Below are positions 13,803-16,109 of a DNA stretch of 16,109 nucleotides, one piece after another. The position numbers and the translations under genes are program-made. The notes beneath the pieces were generated by a model, which did no database searches, had not been told where the DNA came from, and saw only the letters and a list, made by a program, of their open reading frames with translations. This DNA comes from Betaproteobacteria bacterium (GTDB lineage: Bacteria > Pseudomonadota > Gammaproteobacteria > Burkholderiales > CANMPU01), in assembly GCA_947499755.1 (NCBI GenBank), contig CANMPU010000005.1:1-16109 (forward strand). Reading direction: 5' to 3'. Position 1 is the stretch's first letter. The number at the start of each line of letters is the position of its first letter.

Positions 13803-14510
13803 ATGAAGCCAGTTGCAATATTTCGCCACGCACCGACCGAAGGTCCCGGGTACCTCGCTACCTTTCTATCGGAACATGACATTCCGTGGCAACTCATCAA
13901 AATCGACGCCGGAGCCCTAGTTCCTGGCGACGTTGAATCCTATAGCGGGCTCGTATTTATGGGTGGCCCTATGAGCGTTAACGACAATCTTCCGTGGATT
14001 CCTAAGATCACCAAACTAATACAACTAAGCATAGCAAAAAACATTCCCGTACTGGGGCATTGTTTAGGTGGGCAGCTCATGTCAAAGTCCCTGGGCGGGA
14101 CGATTAAAGCGAATACGGTAAAGGAGATTGGTTGGGGAGAGGTGACGATTTCAAACAACCCAATAGCACGTGATTGGTTTGGCGCGACAACGAAAACATT
14201 TCTTTCATTTCATTGGCATGGGGAAACGTTTACTATCCCGCCGGGGGCAACGCCTATTCTCTCAAGCGCATACTGCGAAAATCAAGCGTTCGCGATGGGA
14301 CCGCATCTTGGGATGCAATGTCATGTTGAAATGACCAGCGCTATGATCAAAAGTTGGTGCGATGTTGGCGCGCGCGAACTGGCGGCCAGCACGAGCCCGT
14401 CCGTACAGGCTGTTAACCAAATTCAACATCAGCTCGAGCAACGCGTGAGCGCGTTAAACCGCATCGCCGCTACGCTATATAATCGTTGGATAAAAGGGCT
14501 GCGCGCCTAA
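13803..14510 (+). CDS. Class I glutamine amidotransferase (GuaA N-domain-like)
   Basis: 235 residues from the ATG at 13803 (MKPVAIFRHAPTEGPG). The frame is open back to 13449, but that part is antisense to the protease. The GATase1 triad is complete: Cys87 in VLGHCLGGQ, His174 and Glu176 in QCHVEM. The oxyanion strand VFMGGPMSVND is at 51-61. No synthetase domain is attached. Stand-alone members of this kind are annotated as GMP synthase-like or gamma-glutamyl hydrolases, and a true substrate cannot be told from sequence. Only 10 bp separate its start from the divergent protease start, and no Shine-Dalgarno is visible, since the bases in front are the complement of the protease ribosome binding site. 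Its promoter must lie within the protease gene. Confidence 0.88.
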   Translation: MKPVAIFRHAPTEGPGYLATFLSEHDIPWQLIKIDAGALVPGDVESYSGLVFMGGPMSVNDNLPWIPKITKLIQLSIAKNIPVLGHCLGGQLMSKSLGGTIKANTVKEIGWGEVTISNNPIARDWFGATTKTFLSFHWHGETFTIPPGATPILSSAYCENQAFAMGPHLGMQCHVEMTSAMIKSWCDVGARELAASTSPSVQAVNQIQHQLEQRVSALNRIAATLYNRWIKGLRA

Positions 14511-14528
14511 GTTATGATAGATAGCTTG

Positions 14529-14534
14529 TATAAT
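14529..14534 (+). promoter_or_regulatory. Possible -10 element for the ABC transporter operon
   Basis: A perfect TATAAT lies 41 bp before the ATPase start, between the amidotransferase and the transporter. No good -35 box is found 16-18 bp upstream, so an activator may be needed or the match may be chance. Confidence 0.35.
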
Positions 14535-14575
14535 GAGCAGTTATTGTTTTCATTAAATTCATTACACCAGTATCC

Positions 14576-15502
14576 ATGCAAGCCATCATCTTAGTAGAGA
14601 ATCTTTGCAAAACCTATGCCACTGGTTTCCCCGCACTCAAAAATATCAATCTAGATATACGGCGCGGCGAGATCTTCGCCTTGCTTGGCCCAAACGGCGC
14701 GGGTAAGACAACACTCATCGGGACAATTTGCGGCATCGTAAATCCAAGCAGCGGGCGCGTATTGGTCGATGGCCACGACATTGTTCGAGACTATCGCGCG
14801 GCGCGCTCCCTAATTGGGCTGGTGCCGCAGGAACTCACCACCGATGCCTTTGAAACCGTATGGGCAACGGTCTCTTTTAGTCGTGGATTGTTTGGCAAAC
14901 CGCGCAACCCGCAATACATAGAAACGATCCTCAAGGATTTATCATTGTGGGACAAGAAAGATAACAAGATTATGACGCTCTCGGGTGGCATGAAACGTCG
15001 CGTGCTCATCGCAAAGGCGCTGTCGCATGAACCGCGTGTACTGTTTCTTGACGAACCCACAGCGGGCGTCGACGTCGAGCTAAGGCGCGACATGTGGGGC
15101 CTCGTGCGCTTACTTCGTGAAACTGGCGTCACCATCATCTTAACTACACACTACATCGATGAAGCCGAAGAGATGGCCGATCGCATAGGCGTGATCAGCA
15201 AGGGTCAGATCATATTGGTTGAAGACAAAGCCCATCTCATGCAAAAACTGGGGAAGAAAAAATTAACCTTGCATTTAGAAAGCCCGCTGCAACACATTCC
15301 ACCGGGACTCACAGCCTACCAACTTGCGCTCTCTGGTAATGGCAGCGATTTAACCTACACCTACGATACGCAAGGTGATCGCACCGGAATCACAACCTTG
15401 CTCAAAGACCTTAGAGATGCGGGTATTAGGTTTAAGGATTTGCACACAACGCAAAGTTCACTCGAAGACATTTTCGTAAGTGTAGTGATGGATAAACAAT
15501 GA
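14576..15502 (+). CDS. ABC-2 type exporter, ATP-binding protein (YadG-like)
   Basis: 308 residues. It drives an ABC-2 exporter from the cytoplasmic face. Walker A GPNGAGKT is at 38-45, the Q-loop Gln in VPQE at 85, the signature LSGGM at 135-139, Walker B VLFLDE at 155-160 and the H-loop His192 in [18 protein letters not shown]-terminal domain of about 80 residues ends in [11 protein letters not shown], the tail typical of this subfamily. Sequence and pairing resemble E. coli YadG/YadH, whose substrate is not established. The ATG at 14576 has no clear Shine-Dalgarno. The stop overlaps the permease start in ATGA. Confidence 0.93.
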   Translation: MQAIILVENLCKTYATGFPALKNINLDIRRGEIFALLGPNGAGKTTLIGTICGIVNPSSGRVLVDGHDIVRDYRAARSLIGLVPQELTTDAFETVWATVSFSRGLFGKPRNPQYIETILKDLSLWDKKDNKIMTLSGGMKRRVLIAKALSHEPRVLFLDEPTAGVDVELRRDMWGLVRLLRETGVTIILTTHYIDEAEEMADRIGVISKGQIILVEDKAHLMQKLGKKKLTLHLESPLQHIPPGLTAYQLALSGNGSDLTYTYDTQGDRTGITTLLKDLRDAGIRFKDLHTTQSSLEDIFVSVVMDKQ

Positions 15503-16109
15503 ACTTCCATGCAATCCGCGCGATTTACCGATTTGAATTGGCGCGTACCGGGCGCACGCTTTTCCAGAGCGTCGTTTCCCCGGTAATCTCAACTGCTTTA
15601 TATTTTGTCGTATTCGGCTCCGCGATAGGATCGCATATGCCGGAAGTAGAGGCGGTGAATTATGGCGCATTCATCGTTCCTGGTTTGATCATGTTATCGA
15701 TACTGACGCAAAGCATCGCCAATGCGTCTTTTGGTATCTACTTTCCAAAATTTACCGGAACCATCTACGAACTATTATCTGCGCCGATTTCCTATGTGGA
15801 GATTGTCGTGAGTTACGTAGGAGCAGCGGCAACTAAATCCGTTATTCTGGGCTTAATTATTTTAGCAACCGCCGCGCTATTGGTGCCCTTGCGTATTGAA
15901 CATCCGCTGTGGATGATCATGTTTCTGGTATTAACAGCGGTAACGTTTAGCCTATTCGGATTTATCATCGGCATCTGGGCGGACGGTTTCGAAAAGCTGC
16001 AGATCATACCGTTGCTCGTTATCACGCCGCTGACGTTTCTTGGTGGCAGTTTTTACTCTATCAATATGCTTCCGCCGATATGGCAAAAAATCTCTCTGGC
16101 TAATCCAGT
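15499..16109 (+). CDS. ABC-2 type permease (YadH-like), cut by the window end
   Basis: 203 residues are visible of a protein expected to be about 255. It starts at ATG 15499, overlapping the ATPase stop by 4 bp (ATGA), which implies translational coupling and a fixed subunit ratio. The N-terminus [19 protein letters not shown] is cytoplasmic. Hydrophobic spans follow at about 25-41, 52-74, 110-128, 134-157 and 167-184. [20 protein letters not shown] is the conserved ABC2 permease motif near the last periplasmic loop. Together with the ATPase it forms an inner-membrane exporter; the substrate is unknown. Confidence 0.93.
   Translation, partial: MNFHAIRAIYRFELARTGRTLFQSVVSPVISTALYFVVFGSAIGSHMPEVEAVNYGAFIVPGLIMLSILTQSIANASFGIYFPKFTGTIYELLSAPISYVEIVVSYVGAAATKSVILGLIILATAALLVPLRIEHPLWMIMFLVLTAVTFSLFGFIIGIWADGFEKLQIIPLLVITPLTFLGGSFYSINMLPPIWQKISLANP

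Noticed and set aside
13793..13900. N-terminal extension of the aspartic protease to 253 residues
   Set aside because: It overlaps the amidotransferase start. The ATG at 13792 has a good ribosome binding site and a signal peptide directly follows.

Overview
The window looks like chromosomal DNA of a betaproteobacterium (or a close gammaproteobacterial relative). GC content is about half by eye, and the window is dense in housekeeping genes. The best lineage clue is the block isocitrate dehydrogenase / cold-shock protein / ClpS / ClpA, together with a Rieske oxygenase divergent from xseB-ispA. Both arrangements are typical of betaproteobacteria, and the ClpS, NudJ and small-subunit sequences also read that way. 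I see no rRNA or tRNA gene, CRISPR array, insertion sequence or prophage.

Left part (1-5551, all on the minus strand, so transcribed right to left): cspA with a long leader and a strong terminator; an NADP isocitrate dehydrogenase carrying an extra C-terminal pair of CBS domains; an RraA / HMG-aldolase family protein; isocitrate lyase (aceA) with its own promoter and a leader of about 270 nt; a broken small secreted Ala/Lys/His-rich protein gene; and a NudJ-type Nudix hydrolase. The two enzymes that compete for isocitrate (dehydrogenase and lyase) thus sit almost side by side. The CBS module suggests adenylate sensing at that branch point.

Middle (5775-8438, plus strand): clpS-clpA, the N-degron adaptor and unfoldase of ClpAP, divergent from cspA and closed by a strong terminator. 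Next comes a minus-strand group (11803 down to 8505): an orphan Rieske oxygenase alpha subunit, an EamA transporter, a SpoIIAA-like protein and a 3-mercaptopyruvate-type sulfurtransferase. The last two are joined by a one-base gap inside a perfect hairpin.

Right part (11999-16109): xseB and ispA overlap on the plus strand and converge on a secreted retropepsin-like aspartic protease, with both stop codons inside one hairpin. The protease is divergent from a class I glutamine amidotransferase, with only 10 bp between the two start codons. The window ends in a YadG/YadH-type ABC exporter operon whose permease is cut by the window edge.

Most genes are ordinary. The points most worth a second look are the Icd-CBS fusion, the doubly damaged small secreted protein gene, the cspA leader hairpin, the sseA start-codon hairpin, the long aceA leader and the 10-bp divergent gene pair. 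I did not find clear evidence of an entirely new multi-gene system.
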